From Anaerolineaceae bacterium UBA6105 (GTDB lineage: Bacteria; Chloroflexota; Anaerolineae; Anaerolineales; Anaerolineaceae), in assembly GCA_002423495.1 (NCBI GenBank), contig DIWN01000064.1, positions 1 to 11,631 of the forward strand: 11,631 bases of DNA. Reading direction: 5' to 3'. The position numbers were made by a program, and so were the translations under genes. The notes under the pieces were generated by a model. That model saw only the letters and a program-made list of their open reading frames with translations, was not told the DNA's origin and ran no database searches. Position 1 is the stretch's first letter, and each line of letters starts with the position of its first letter. Below are positions 6,553-11,631 of the stretch, piece by piece.

Positions 6553-7881
6553 ATGACTGATAACAAACGCCATATTGCCATCATTGGGGCAGGTTTTGCC
6601 GGTTTGAGTGCCGCCTGGGACCTGGCTAAAGCCGGGCACAAAGTGAGCATCTTTGAGGCTTCAGCAGAACCGGGAGGTTTGGCTTCCGGCTTTAAAGAAC
6701 CCCATTGGGATTGGTCTGTTGAGCGTTTTTATCACCATTGGTTTCAAACTGACTCCCACCTGTTGGGTCTGATTGAAGAATTGGGCTGGTCAGACCAGGT
6801 GCTTTTCCCCAGACCGGTCAGCGTCATGTATCACAAGGGCAAGTATTACCCCTTCGACTCCATCCCGGCTGCCCTGGCATACCCTGGGCTCGGTTTTGGG
6901 CTCAATAAGATCCGTTTTGGTTTGGTGGGGGTCTACCTGAAGCTGACCAAAAACTGGCGCTCTCTCGAAAAAACCACTACGGATGCCTGGATGCGCAAGT
7001 ATGCAGGCAACAAGGTCTACGAAAGCATGTGGCAGCCGATGATGATTGGCAAGTTCGGCGAAAACTGGCACGACAAGGTCAGCATGGCCTGGATGTGGGC
7101 ACGCCTGCACGTCCGCACCACGCGCCTGGGAACTTTTAAAGGCGGCTTCCAGGTCTTTGCAAACAAGTTTGCTGCCAAAAACGAAGAAGCCGGGGTCACC
7201 ATTCGCTTTAACACGCGCGTCAGTTCGCTCAAACGCCTCGAGAATGGGCAAATTGCCGTCAGCCTGGTGGATGGTGAGCCTGAAAGCTTTGACCAGGCCT
7301 TGGTGACACTTTCGCCCGGCATGATGGCGAAAATAGCGCCGGATCTGCCCTCGGAATATCTTGCGGGTTTGCTCAAACTGAAAAGTATGGGAGCGGTGGT
7401 GATGACAGTTTCCATCAAGCACTCGCTTTCTCCCGAAGGCTACTACTGGTACAACATCCCAAAGCAAGCCGGCTATCCCTTCCTTTCGCTGGTGGAGCAC
7501 ACCAACTTCCTCAAGCCGGAGTATTTCGGCGGTGATCACATTCTCTACATCGGCGACTATCTCGAAACCGATCACCCCAACTTCAATAAAAGCGATGAAG
7601 AACTGGCGGATGAATTTCTGCCGCACCTGAAGAAGATCAATCCTGATTTCAATCGGGAGTGGGTCAACAAGATCTGGGTCTCCAAAACGCCCTACGCCCA
7701 GCCTATCCCGCTGCCAAACCATTCTGCCAACATCCCGGCGATTGAGACGCCCATACCCGGTCTGTATTTTGCCAGCATGAGCCAGGTCTACCCATGGGAT
7801 CGCGGCACGAACTTTGCCGTGGAGATCGGTCGGCGAGCCGCAAAAATGATGCTTCTTGAGAAAAGCGCGGATGTCGTGTAG
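6553..7881 (+). CDS. FAD-dependent oxidoreductase, amine-oxidase / protoporphyrinogen-oxidase-like fold
   Basis: A 442-residue flavoprotein. The N-terminus carries the Rossmann motif IGAGFAGLSAA (11-21), an acidic FEA ending of the second strand with Glu35, and EPGGLASG (39-46), together typical of the amine oxidase, phytoene desaturase and HemY-like superfamily. A C-terminal FAD-binding segment follows (GLYFASMSQVYPWDRGTNFA, roughly 409-428). The middle part is Trp- and Tyr-rich (for example FYHHWF, 59-64) and presumably forms the substrate site. The substrate cannot be read from the sequence; proximity to mevalonate genes and a lipid-linked membrane protein makes an isoprenoid or lipid substrate possible, but that is inference. 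A strong ribosome-binding site, GAGAAGGA, lies six bases before the ATG. The next gene is dnaA after a 438-base gap. Confidence 0.88.
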   Translation: MTDNKRHIAIIGAGFAGLSAAWDLAKAGHKVSIFEASAEPGGLASGFKEPHWDWSVERFYHHWFQTDSHLLGLIEELGWSDQVLFPRPVSVMYHKGKYYPFDSIPAALAYPGLGFGLNKIRFGLVGVYLKLTKNWRSLEKTTTDAWMRKYAGNKVYESMWQPMMIGKFGENWHDKVSMAWMWARLHVRTTRLGTFKGGFQVFANKFAAKNEEAGVTIRFNTRVSSLKRLENGQIAVSLVDGEPESFDQALVTLSPGMMAKIAPDLPSEYLAGLLKLKSMGAVVMTVSIKHSLSPEGYYWYNIPKQAGYPFLSLVEHTNFLKPEYFGGDHILYIGDYLETDHPNFNKSDEELADEFLPHLKKINPDFNREWVNKIWVSKTPYAQPIPLPNHSANIPAIETPIPGLYFASMSQVYPWDRGTNFAVEIGRRAAKMMLLEKSADVV

Positions 7882-7902
7882 TCTTTCGAATCTTAAAAAG
7901 CT

Positions 7903-7920
7903 GATTCCAAAATTGGAATC
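7903..7920 (+). terminator. Perfect hairpin after the flavoprotein gene, weak terminator candidate
   Basis: GATTCCAA (7903-7910) and TTGGAATC (7913-7920) are perfectly complementary. The hairpin is AT-rich and the T-runs (7931-7935 and 7941-7946) begin ten bases later, so it is not a canonical intrinsic terminator. It might instead be a protein-binding dyad. Confidence 0.35.
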
Positions 7921-8006
7921 ACTATCCGAATTTTTGAGGGTTTTTTGCTGTTCTTTTGAATGGAAATTTTATGCCCATCCGTTGGAAAAATAATAAGAAA
8001 TCACCT

Positions 8007-8032
8007 TTCTACACCCATATATGGGGGTAGAA
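8007..8032 (+). other. Hairpin in the dnaA upstream region
   Basis: TTCTAC (8007-8012) pairs with GTAGAA (8027-8032), and inside an A/G mismatch CCCAT pairs with ATGGG, giving about 11 base pairs. No T-run follows. The same structure forms on both strands, so it could be a termination or regulatory hairpin or a protein-binding palindrome. Confidence 0.45.
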
Positions 8033-8043
8033 GAGGGGCAGTC

Positions 8044-8066
8044 TGCCTGCTAAATAGTGGCAGGCA
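8044..8066 (+). terminator. GC-rich hairpin followed by a short T-containing tail
   Basis: TGCCTGC (8044-8050) pairs perfectly with GCAGGCA (8060-8066) across a nine-base loop, followed by AATTTCTTCC. This is the best intrinsic terminator candidate between the flavoprotein gene and dnaA, though the T-tract is poor. Confidence 0.4.
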
Positions 8067-8125
8067 AATTTCTTCCGGAACAGGAACTCAAGCGGGACTC
8101 GTATTGAAAAACGCAAGAGAATTTC

Positions 8126-8194
8126 GAATCTTAAAAAATCGCGAATCTTTAAGACACAAAACCCCGAATCCCTGTCTTTGAGTGTTAGAATCTT
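8126..8194. promoter_or_regulatory. Array of GAATCTT motifs upstream of dnaA
   Basis: GAATCTT occurs at 8126-8132, 8143-8149 and 8188-8194, with a GAATCCC variant at 8166-8172, all on one strand at 17, 23 and 22-base intervals. A further copy is at 7888-7894. The last copy overlaps the candidate dnaA -10 box. Near two-turn spacing suggests sites for an unknown DNA-binding protein; the AT-rich context makes chance recurrence possible. Confidence 0.35.
8183..8191 (+). promoter_or_regulatory. Candidate extended -10 promoter of dnaA
   Basis: TGTTAGAAT combines a TGn extension with TAGAAT. No convincing -35 is present, as is allowed for extended -10 promoters. The start would fall near 8198, inside the inverted repeat at 8193-8215, and give a leader of about 120 bases. 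Confidence 0.4.
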
Positions 8195-8215
8195 GTTACT
8201 CACAGAGCGTAACAA
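8193..8215. promoter_or_regulatory. Operator-like inverted repeat at the candidate dnaA transcription start
   Basis: TTGTTAC (8193-8199) and GTAACAA (8209-8215) are perfect seven-base arms around a nine-base centre. The left half includes TTACTCACA (8196-8204), eight of nine matches to the DnaA box TTATNCACA. A second eight-of-nine match, TTAATCACA, lies at 8278-8286 in the leader. Position and symmetry suit a repressor operator or DnaA autoregulation. Confidence 0.4.
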
Positions 8216-8319
8216 TTAAGGAAAGCTCATAAGTGATGCGAATTTAGAGGAAATCGGATCGCTGAGTTTAACATTGATTAATCACAAGCCCCCACTGGAA
8301 ATGGGAAGGGAGAATGCCA

Positions 8320-9669
8320 ATGAATGCTCACCAGGCATGGCAGGCGACAATCGGACAATTGCAAATGGACCTCTCGAAGGCAACCTTCGATACCTGGGTG
8401 CGAAACACCCAGCTGATTTCTTATGAAGAAGAATCAGGGACCTTTGCCCTTGGTGCCAGCAATGCCTACGCCTGTGATTGGCTTGATAGTCGCCTGAAGA
8501 GCATCGTAACTAACAAACTCTCGGGGATGATGGCGCGCCAGGTGAATGTTGAATTCAAAGTCTGGTCTGCGCCTGCTCCGGTGTTGGAAGAGCAAAGTGT
8601 TCGGGCTCCCAAAAGGGTGGAAGTAGTGGAGCTCAACACGTTCGACACACATCTCAATCCGCATTACCGCTTCAATAACTTCGTGGTGGGTGCGGCAAAC
8701 CGCCTGGCACAGGCTGCCAGCATGGCGGTGGCCGAGAATCCCTCCCGGGCTTACAATCCACTCTTCATCTACAGCGGTGTGGGATTGGGCAAAACCCACA
8801 TCCTGCACGCAATCGGCAATGAGGTCGTCAAGCAGGGAAAAGTTGTGCTTTATGTGTCCTCAGAAGAATTCACCAACGACCTGATCGATGCCATCCGCCA
8901 CAAAACTACTCCGGCATTCCGCGAAAAATATCGCCAGGTGGATGTGCTCCTGATCGACGATATTCAATTTATCGCCGGCAAGGACAGCACCCAGGAAGAA
9001 TTTTTCCACACCTTTAATGCCCTGCACGGGCAGAACAAACAGATCGTGATCACTTCCGACCGCTCGCCCAAGGCGATGGCAACCCTCGAAGAACGCCTGC
9101 GTTCGCGCTTTGAGTGGGGGCTGACGGTGGATATGCAGGCGCCCGATTATGAGACCCGCCTCGCCATCCTGCGCAGTAAAGCTGAAAAAGCTGGCAGAGA
9201 CGTCCCTCTGGATGTGATGGAGACGATTGCCCGCGCGATTCCCACCAACGTGCGTGAGCTTGAAGGCGCTTGGAACCGCGTGAACGCGTATGCTGATCTA
9301 AGCGGGCAGAAACTGACCCTGGATCTGGCAAAACACGCGCTTACGGATTATTTACCGCAGAGAACCAGCCTGACGCCGGCTTATGTGGTGGATGTGGTGG
9401 CGGATTTCTTTGGCACCACCAAAGACAGTCTCACCGGCAAGAATCGCTCGCGCGACATAGCATTGCCGCGCCAGGTGGCCATGTATTTGCTGCGGGAGGA
9501 TGGGGGGATCTCATTGCCGCGCATCGGGCAGGAGCTTGGCGGGCGTGACCACACCACCGTGATGTATGCGTGCAACAGGGTGGCAGATATGATGGAAAGC
9601 GACGACCGTATGCGCCGCCAGGTGACGCAGCTGCGCGAGAAACTCAACAGCCACTACGTGCCTGCGTAG
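8320..9669 (+). CDS. dnaA: Chromosomal replication initiator protein DnaA
   Basis: Binds DnaA boxes and, as an ATP-bound filament, opens the replication origin. With the ATG at 8320 the protein has 449 residues and all domains: domain I (about 3-80), a short linker (about 81-108), the AAA+ domain with Walker A GVGLGKTH (153-160), Walker B LLIDD (210-214), sensor I ITSDRSP (244-250) and sensor II RELEGAWNR (312-320), and the C-terminal DNA-binding domain with basic KNRSRDIALPRQ (374-385) and the signature GGRDHTTVMYAC (407-418). The signature has MYA where many homologues have IHA or LHA. I prefer 8320 to the in-frame ATG at 8314 because AAGGGAG ends seven bases before 8320 but only one base before 8314. 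It is not followed by dnaN; polA lies convergent downstream. Confidence 0.97.
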   Translation: MNAHQAWQATIGQLQMDLSKATFDTWVRNTQLISYEEESGTFALGASNAYACDWLDSRLKSIVTNKLSGMMARQVNVEFKVWSAPAPVLEEQSVRAPKRVEVVELNTFDTHLNPHYRFNNFVVGAANRLAQAASMAVAENPSRAYNPLFIYSGVGLGKTHILHAIGNEVVKQGKVVLYVSSEEFTNDLIDAIRHKTTPAFREKYRQVDVLLIDDIQFIAGKDSTQEEFFHTFNALHGQNKQIVITSDRSPKAMATLEERLRSRFEWGLTVDMQAPDYETRLAILRSKAEKAGRDVPLDVMETIARAIPTNVRELEGAWNRVNAYADLSGQKLTLDLAKHALTDYLPQRTSLTPAYVVDVVADFFGTTKDSLTGKNRSRDIALPRQVAMYLLREDGGISLPRIGQELGGRDHTTVMYACNRVADMMESDDRMRRQVTQLREKLNSHYVPA

Positions 9670-9682
9670 ATATTGGTATTTC

Positions 9683-9708
9683 TGTCATCGCGAGGAACGA
9701 AGCGATCT
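9683..9708 (+). repeat. Dispersed 'GCGAGGAACGAAGCGAT' intergenic repeat, copy 2
   Basis: TGTCATCGCGAGGAACGAAG followed by CGATCT begins 13 bases after the dnaA stop. It is the shorter, inverted relative of the copy at 614-647, differing by one substitution and lacking eight internal bases. Confidence 0.7.
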
Positions 9709-9908
9709 AAACTGCCATTCTCAAGGACTGCTGGTGATTCACAACAATTGCCGAATTGAACTTGATTTTTTTCGATCACACTTGCTCTGAACAGATTCTA
9801 GATTGCTTACAGAATAGTACACTACGTGTCACAAAAGAGGTTACTAATGACACAGGGCATGGCAGCCTGCATTTCCGTTTTTTCCATTACTGTTGTTGAA
9901 TTCATCGA

Positions 9909-9978
9909 TAGGGGCGAAGCATTCTACACGGATAGCTTGGAATCGGCAATACATTTATATACAAATGCTTCGCCCCTA
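9909..9978. repeat. 70-base hairpin with perfect 15-base TAGGGGCGAAGCATT arms
   Basis: TAGGGGCGAAGCATT (9909-9923) is the exact inverse complement of AATGCTTCGCCCCTA (9964-9978), with a 40-base interior. Outside the arms CGA (9906-9908) and TCG (9981-9983) continue partial pairing after a short bulge. The arm sequence resembles a GTAGGGGCGAAGCATT repeat I recall in intergenic DNA of many environmental bacteria. A MITE-like or palindromic repetitive element is likely. Confidence 0.7.
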
Positions 9979-10026
9979 CATCGGAATTTCGTAAAATCCC
10001 TTGATTTAAGTCGAGACGAAGTGCGA

Positions 10027-10209
10027 GTAGGGCGAGATTGAGGGCACCTTGAATGATGTGATCAACCAACGTATTGTGCCCTCAATCCGCCGATGACAGT
10101 GATCCGGGTAGAAAGCTCGATTATTCCTGATCGATGGCGTGACGGCGGATTGGAAGGACACCAAGGTTCCTGCATGATGATGTGTGCAGTCCTTCCAATC
10201 TCGCCCTAC
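10027..10209. other. Four-way-junction (cloverleaf) sequence element with mobile GATTG core
   Basis: Four perfect helices can form at once. P1: GTAGGGCGAGATT (10027-10039) with 10197-10209. P2: GAGGGCAC (10040-10047) with GTGCCCTC (10076-10083). P3: AATCCGCCG (10084-10092) with CGGCGGATT (10143-10151). P4: GGAAGGAC (10152-10159) with GTCCTTCC (10189-10196). The helices abut without unpaired junction bases. Each vertex reads GATTG, CAATC, GATTG, CAATC in turn, so adjacent helices can exchange up to five pairs, extending P2 and P4 to 12 pairs. Loops of 28, 50 and 29 bases each contain a small inner palindrome (TTGA/TCAA, TCGAT/ATCGA, TGCA/TGCA). The design is mirrored on both strands, so it could be a DNA cruciform, a structured RNA or a composite mobile repeat. 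No known family is recognised. Confidence 0.7.
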
Positions 10210-10270
10210 AGGGACTGTGTTGATTTAGTTAGGGGATGACAAGCAGATCGCCGCGCAGAAGAGGCTCGAT

Positions 10271-10298
10271 GAGGACGCCTGCATAATCAAGTATTCAC
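10271..10298 (+). repeat. 28-base direct repeat, copy 1 of 3
   Basis: Begins GAGGACGCCTGCATAATCAA and ends GTATTCAC. It matches copy 3 in 24 of 28 positions. It is preceded by GCTCGAT, similar to GCTCGGC before copy 2. Confidence 0.65.
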
Positions 10299-10318
10299 GC
10301 ACAAAACCGGAACTGATC

Positions 10319-10341
10319 GTAACGGCATCCCTGCCGATTAC
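10319..10341. other. Hairpin between direct repeats 1 and 2
   Basis: GTAACGGCA (10319-10327) pairs with TGCCGATTAC (10332-10341) with one bulged A and a four-base loop. A second small stem, AGCC/GGCT with a GAA loop, follows at 10349-10359. Confidence 0.4.
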
Positions 10342-10372
10342 GAGGCGTAGCCGAAGGCTTCATCCTTTTACT

Positions 10373-10398
10373 GGTTTGTGGAGACCTACGGTCAAACC
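10373..10398. other. Bulged hairpin between direct repeats 1 and 2
   Basis: GGTTT (10373-10377) pairs with AAACC (10394-10398), and GACC (10383-10386) with GGTC (10390-10393) around a TAC loop, leaving a five-base bulge on the left side. Confidence 0.4.
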
Positions 10399-10409
10399 CT
10401 GTGCTCGGC

Positions 10410-10437
10410 GAGGACGCCGGCACAATCAAGATACTCC
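10410..10437 (+). repeat. 28-base direct repeat, copy 2 of 3
   Basis: Begins GAGGACGCCGGCACAATCAA; its last eight bases (GATACTCC) diverge from GTATTCAC of copy 1. It starts 139 bases after copy 1 and 80 before copy 3, so spacing is irregular. Confidence 0.65.
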
Positions 10438-10445
10438 TGTATTCG

Positions 10446-10474
10446 GTCCCACAGGGAGGCTTCCCAAAAGGGAC
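10446..10474. other. Nested hairpin between direct repeats 2 and 3
   Basis: GTCCC (10446-10450) pairs with GGGAC (10470-10474), and inside it GGGA (10454-10457) pairs with TCCC (10462-10465). Confidence 0.4.
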
Positions 10475-10489
10475 GCAAGCAGTCGCAAC

Positions 10490-10517
10490 GAGGACGTCGG
10501 CACAATCAGGTATTCAC
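10490..10517 (+). repeat. 28-base direct repeat, copy 3 of 3
   Basis: Begins GAGGACGTCGGCACAATCAG and ends GTATTCAC, 13 bases before the polA stop codon. Copies in this block translate to a recurring EDxGTI-type peptide, which accounts for spurious open frames here. Confidence 0.65.
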
Positions 10518-10530
10518 ACAAAGAATTAAA

Positions 10531-11631
10531 TTACTCTTCCAGATCCACTAATACTGGTTCCTCGTCCACCTTTTCCAGCTCGCCCCAATTGCTGCCAAGT
10601 CGTGCTTCCGTGACCAGTGGGACGGAGAGCTCCAGGGCGTTTTCCATGACTTCCTTGACCACTTTCATGGTCTTTTCAATCTCGGCGTCAGGCACTTCAA
10701 AGATCAGCTCATCGTGCACCTGCAAAAGCATTTTCGCTTTTAAACCGGCCTTGTGCAGGGCATCCGGGAGGCGCACCATGGCAATTTTGATGATATCGGC
10801 GGCAGTGCCCTGAACAGGCGCGTTGATTGCCTCGCGTTCTTCCCTTTGGCGCATCACGTAATTCGTGCCAGCTTTCAGGTTCGGGAAGTAACGCTTGCGC
10901 CCTAGCAGCGTTTCCACGCTGCCAGTTTGGGTGGCTTCAACCCGGGTGTTATCCAGCCAGGCTTTTACCCCCGGGAATTCCTTAAAATACTCTTTGACGA
11001 AATTCTCGGCTTCCGCCAGGGTCAGGTCGGTGGTACGGGTCAGGCCAAAGGGGCTCATGCCGTAGATCAAGCCGAAATTGATGGCTTTGGCATGGCGTCG
11101 CTGTTGCTTGGTCACCTGCTCAATCGGCACATCCTCGATCGCGGCGGCAGTGGCGGCGTGGATATCCAGCCCTTTGTGAAAAGCTTCCATCATGGCCTTA
11201 TCCTGGGCGATGTGCGCCACGATTCGCAGTTCGATCTGGGAGTAGTCCACCGCCAGCAGCTTTGTGCCAGGTGCGGCAACGAAGCCCTGGCGTACACGGC
11301 GCCCAAGGTCGGTGCGGGTGGGGATGTTCTGCAGATTTGGGTTTTGCGAGGCGATGCGACCTGTGACGGTGCCTGTTTGGTTGAAGGTGGTATGCACCCG
11401 CCCGGTTTTGGGGTTGACCTGCTGGGGTAACGCGTCCACGTAAGTGGATTGCAGCTTGGTCAGTTCGCGGTAGTTCAAAACCAGGTCAATGATTGGGTGG
11501 ATGCCCTTCATCTCTTCCAGCACCCCGGCGGCAGTGGAAAACTTTCCGCTGCTGGTCTTTTTGGTCACATCCGGTGGATCAAGCGCCAGCTTCTTGAAGA
11601 GCACATCCGAAAGCTGTTGGGTGGAATTGAT
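10531..11631 (-). CDS. polA: DNA polymerase I, C-terminal polymerase domain (5' end outside window)
   Basis: The frame is open from the right edge to a TAA at 10533-10531, giving 366 residues of the Klenow-type polymerase domain; the N-terminal exonuclease regions lie outside. Numbering from the edge: GRIASQNPNLQNIPTR (91-106), motif A LLAVDYSQIELR (125-136) with catalytic Asp129, motif B O-helix RRHAKAINFGLIYG (178-191) with Lys182, Phe186 and Tyr190, and motif C QVHDE (304-308) with catalytic Asp307. All are intact, so an active polymerase for repair and Okazaki-fragment processing is expected. Phe186 is at the position of E. coli Phe762. The C-terminus ends with an acidic tail (KVDEEPVLVDLEE). 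It is convergent with dnaA across the repeat-rich gap, and no clear terminator follows it. Confidence 0.97.
   Translation of the reverse strand: MNSTQQLSDVLFKKLALDPPDVTKKTSSGKFSTAAGVLEEMKGIHPIIDLVLNYRELTKLQSTYVDALPQQVNPKTGRVHTTFNQTGTVTGRIASQNPNLQNIPTRTDLGRRVRQGFVAAPGTKLLAVDYSQIELRIVAHIAQDKAMMEAFHKGLDIHAATAAAIEDVPIEQVTKQQRRHAKAINFGLIYGMSPFGLTRTTDLTLAEAENFVKEYFKEFPGVKAWLDNTRVEATQTGSVETLLGRKRYFPNLKAGTNYVMRQREEREAINAPVQGTAADIIKIAMVRLPDALHKAGLKAKMLLQVHDELIFEVPDAEIEKTMKVVKEVMENALELSVPLVTEARLGSNWGELEKVDEEPVLVDLEE

Larger units (their letters stand above)
7884..8137. repeat. Exact 16-base direct repeat TTTCGAATCTTAAAAA
   Basis: The 16-mer occurs at 7884-7899, just after the flavoprotein stop, and again at 8122-8137 in the dnaA leader. 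The copies bracket about 220 bases that contain all three hairpins of this gap. This could be a duplication footprint, an excision scar or paired binding sites. Confidence 0.6.
9670..10530. other. 861-base gene-free, repeat-rich gap between convergent dnaA and polA
   Basis: No credible coding sequence is visible. From left to right it holds a dispersed repeat (9683-9708), a stretch with only a weak six-base inverted pair (9826-9831 with 9848-9853), a perfect 15-base inverted repeat (9909-9978), a four-way-junction element (10027-10209), and a block of three direct repeats interleaved with hairpins (10271-10517). No canonical T-tract terminator is seen for either flanking gene. A DnaA-box-like TGATTCACA (9735-9743) is isolated, so this is not a convincing origin. 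Confidence 0.75.

Noticed and set aside
6790..7722. 310-codon minus-strand open frame
   Set aside because: It lies wholly antisense to the flavoprotein gene, shows no recognisable domain and reflects codon bias of the real gene.
7960..8215. Short open frames on both strands in the dnaA leader
   Set aside because: They cross hairpins and repeats, lack ribosome-binding sites and have low-complexity compositions.
7882..8319. Replication origin upstream of dnaA
   Set aside because: Only two eight-of-nine DnaA-box matches and no cluster of perfect boxes or clear unwinding element; kept as possible regulatory sites only.
9826..10041. 71-codon plus-strand open frame in the dnaA-polA gap
   Set aside because: It starts with GTG, has no ribosome-binding site and runs through the 15-base inverted repeat and into the four-way element, so the frame is explained by repeat sequence.
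10027..10209. tRNA or other standard structured RNA explaining the cloverleaf
   Set aside because: Loops are 28-50 bases, there is no anticodon or T-loop consensus, stems are too long, and no known RNA family is recognisable.
10271..10517. CRISPR array
   Set aside because: Only three copies, intervals of 139 and 80 bases, degenerate ends, structured spacers and no cas genes.
10376..10813. 145-codon plus-strand open frame
   Set aside because: It combines direct-repeat sequence with the antisense of polA; no ribosome-binding site or family signature.

Overview
The window looks like a chromosomal segment of a bacterium with moderately high GC genes, most likely Chloroflexota (Anaerolineae-like). 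This is an inference from content, not a database result. The support is a bacterial dnaA and polA next to an archaeal-type mevalonate gene set (class II HMG-CoA reductase, archaeal-type HMG-CoA synthase, SCP-x-type thiolase), plus non-coding gaps full of short dispersed palindromic repeats.

Layout. 1-480 (minus): 5' portion of a cysteine-rich DUF1284-family gene running off the left edge. 481-764: a gap with a long imperfect hairpin that encloses a dispersed repeat. 765-1727 (minus): a thioredoxin-reductase-like flavoprotein with a CxxC but without the usual NADPH-binding motifs. 1728-1898: divergent promoter region. 1899-5431 (plus): a tight operon of HMG-CoA reductase, HMG-CoA synthase and a thiolase homologue. 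5498-7881 (plus): a polytopic membrane protein (UPF0104/LPG synthase TM family) followed by an FAD-dependent amine-oxidase-fold protein. 7882-8319: a long dnaA leader with hairpins, repeated GAATCTT motifs and an inverted repeat at the candidate promoter. 8320-9669 (plus): dnaA. 9670-10530: an 861-bp gene-free gap between convergent dnaA and polA, holding at least four kinds of repeat or structure. 10531-11631 (minus): the polymerase domain of polA, cut by the right edge.

How the genes fit. The central operon would make HMG-CoA and reduce it to mevalonate, the entry to isoprenoid synthesis. However, the thiolase homologue lacks the nucleophilic Cys (Glu instead) and both catalytic His positions, so acetoacetyl-CoA is probably made elsewhere and this protein may be structural or have another role. 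The usual DUF35 partner is also absent. The two downstream genes could act on an isoprenoid or other membrane lipid, but only context suggests this.

Most unusual items: (i) a 183-bp element at 10027-10209 whose eight segments pair perfectly into a four-way junction with a repeated GATTG/CAATC core, so the crossover could branch-migrate; (ii) the catalytically degenerate thiolase; (iii) the thioredoxin-reductase homologue with a rebuilt nucleotide site.
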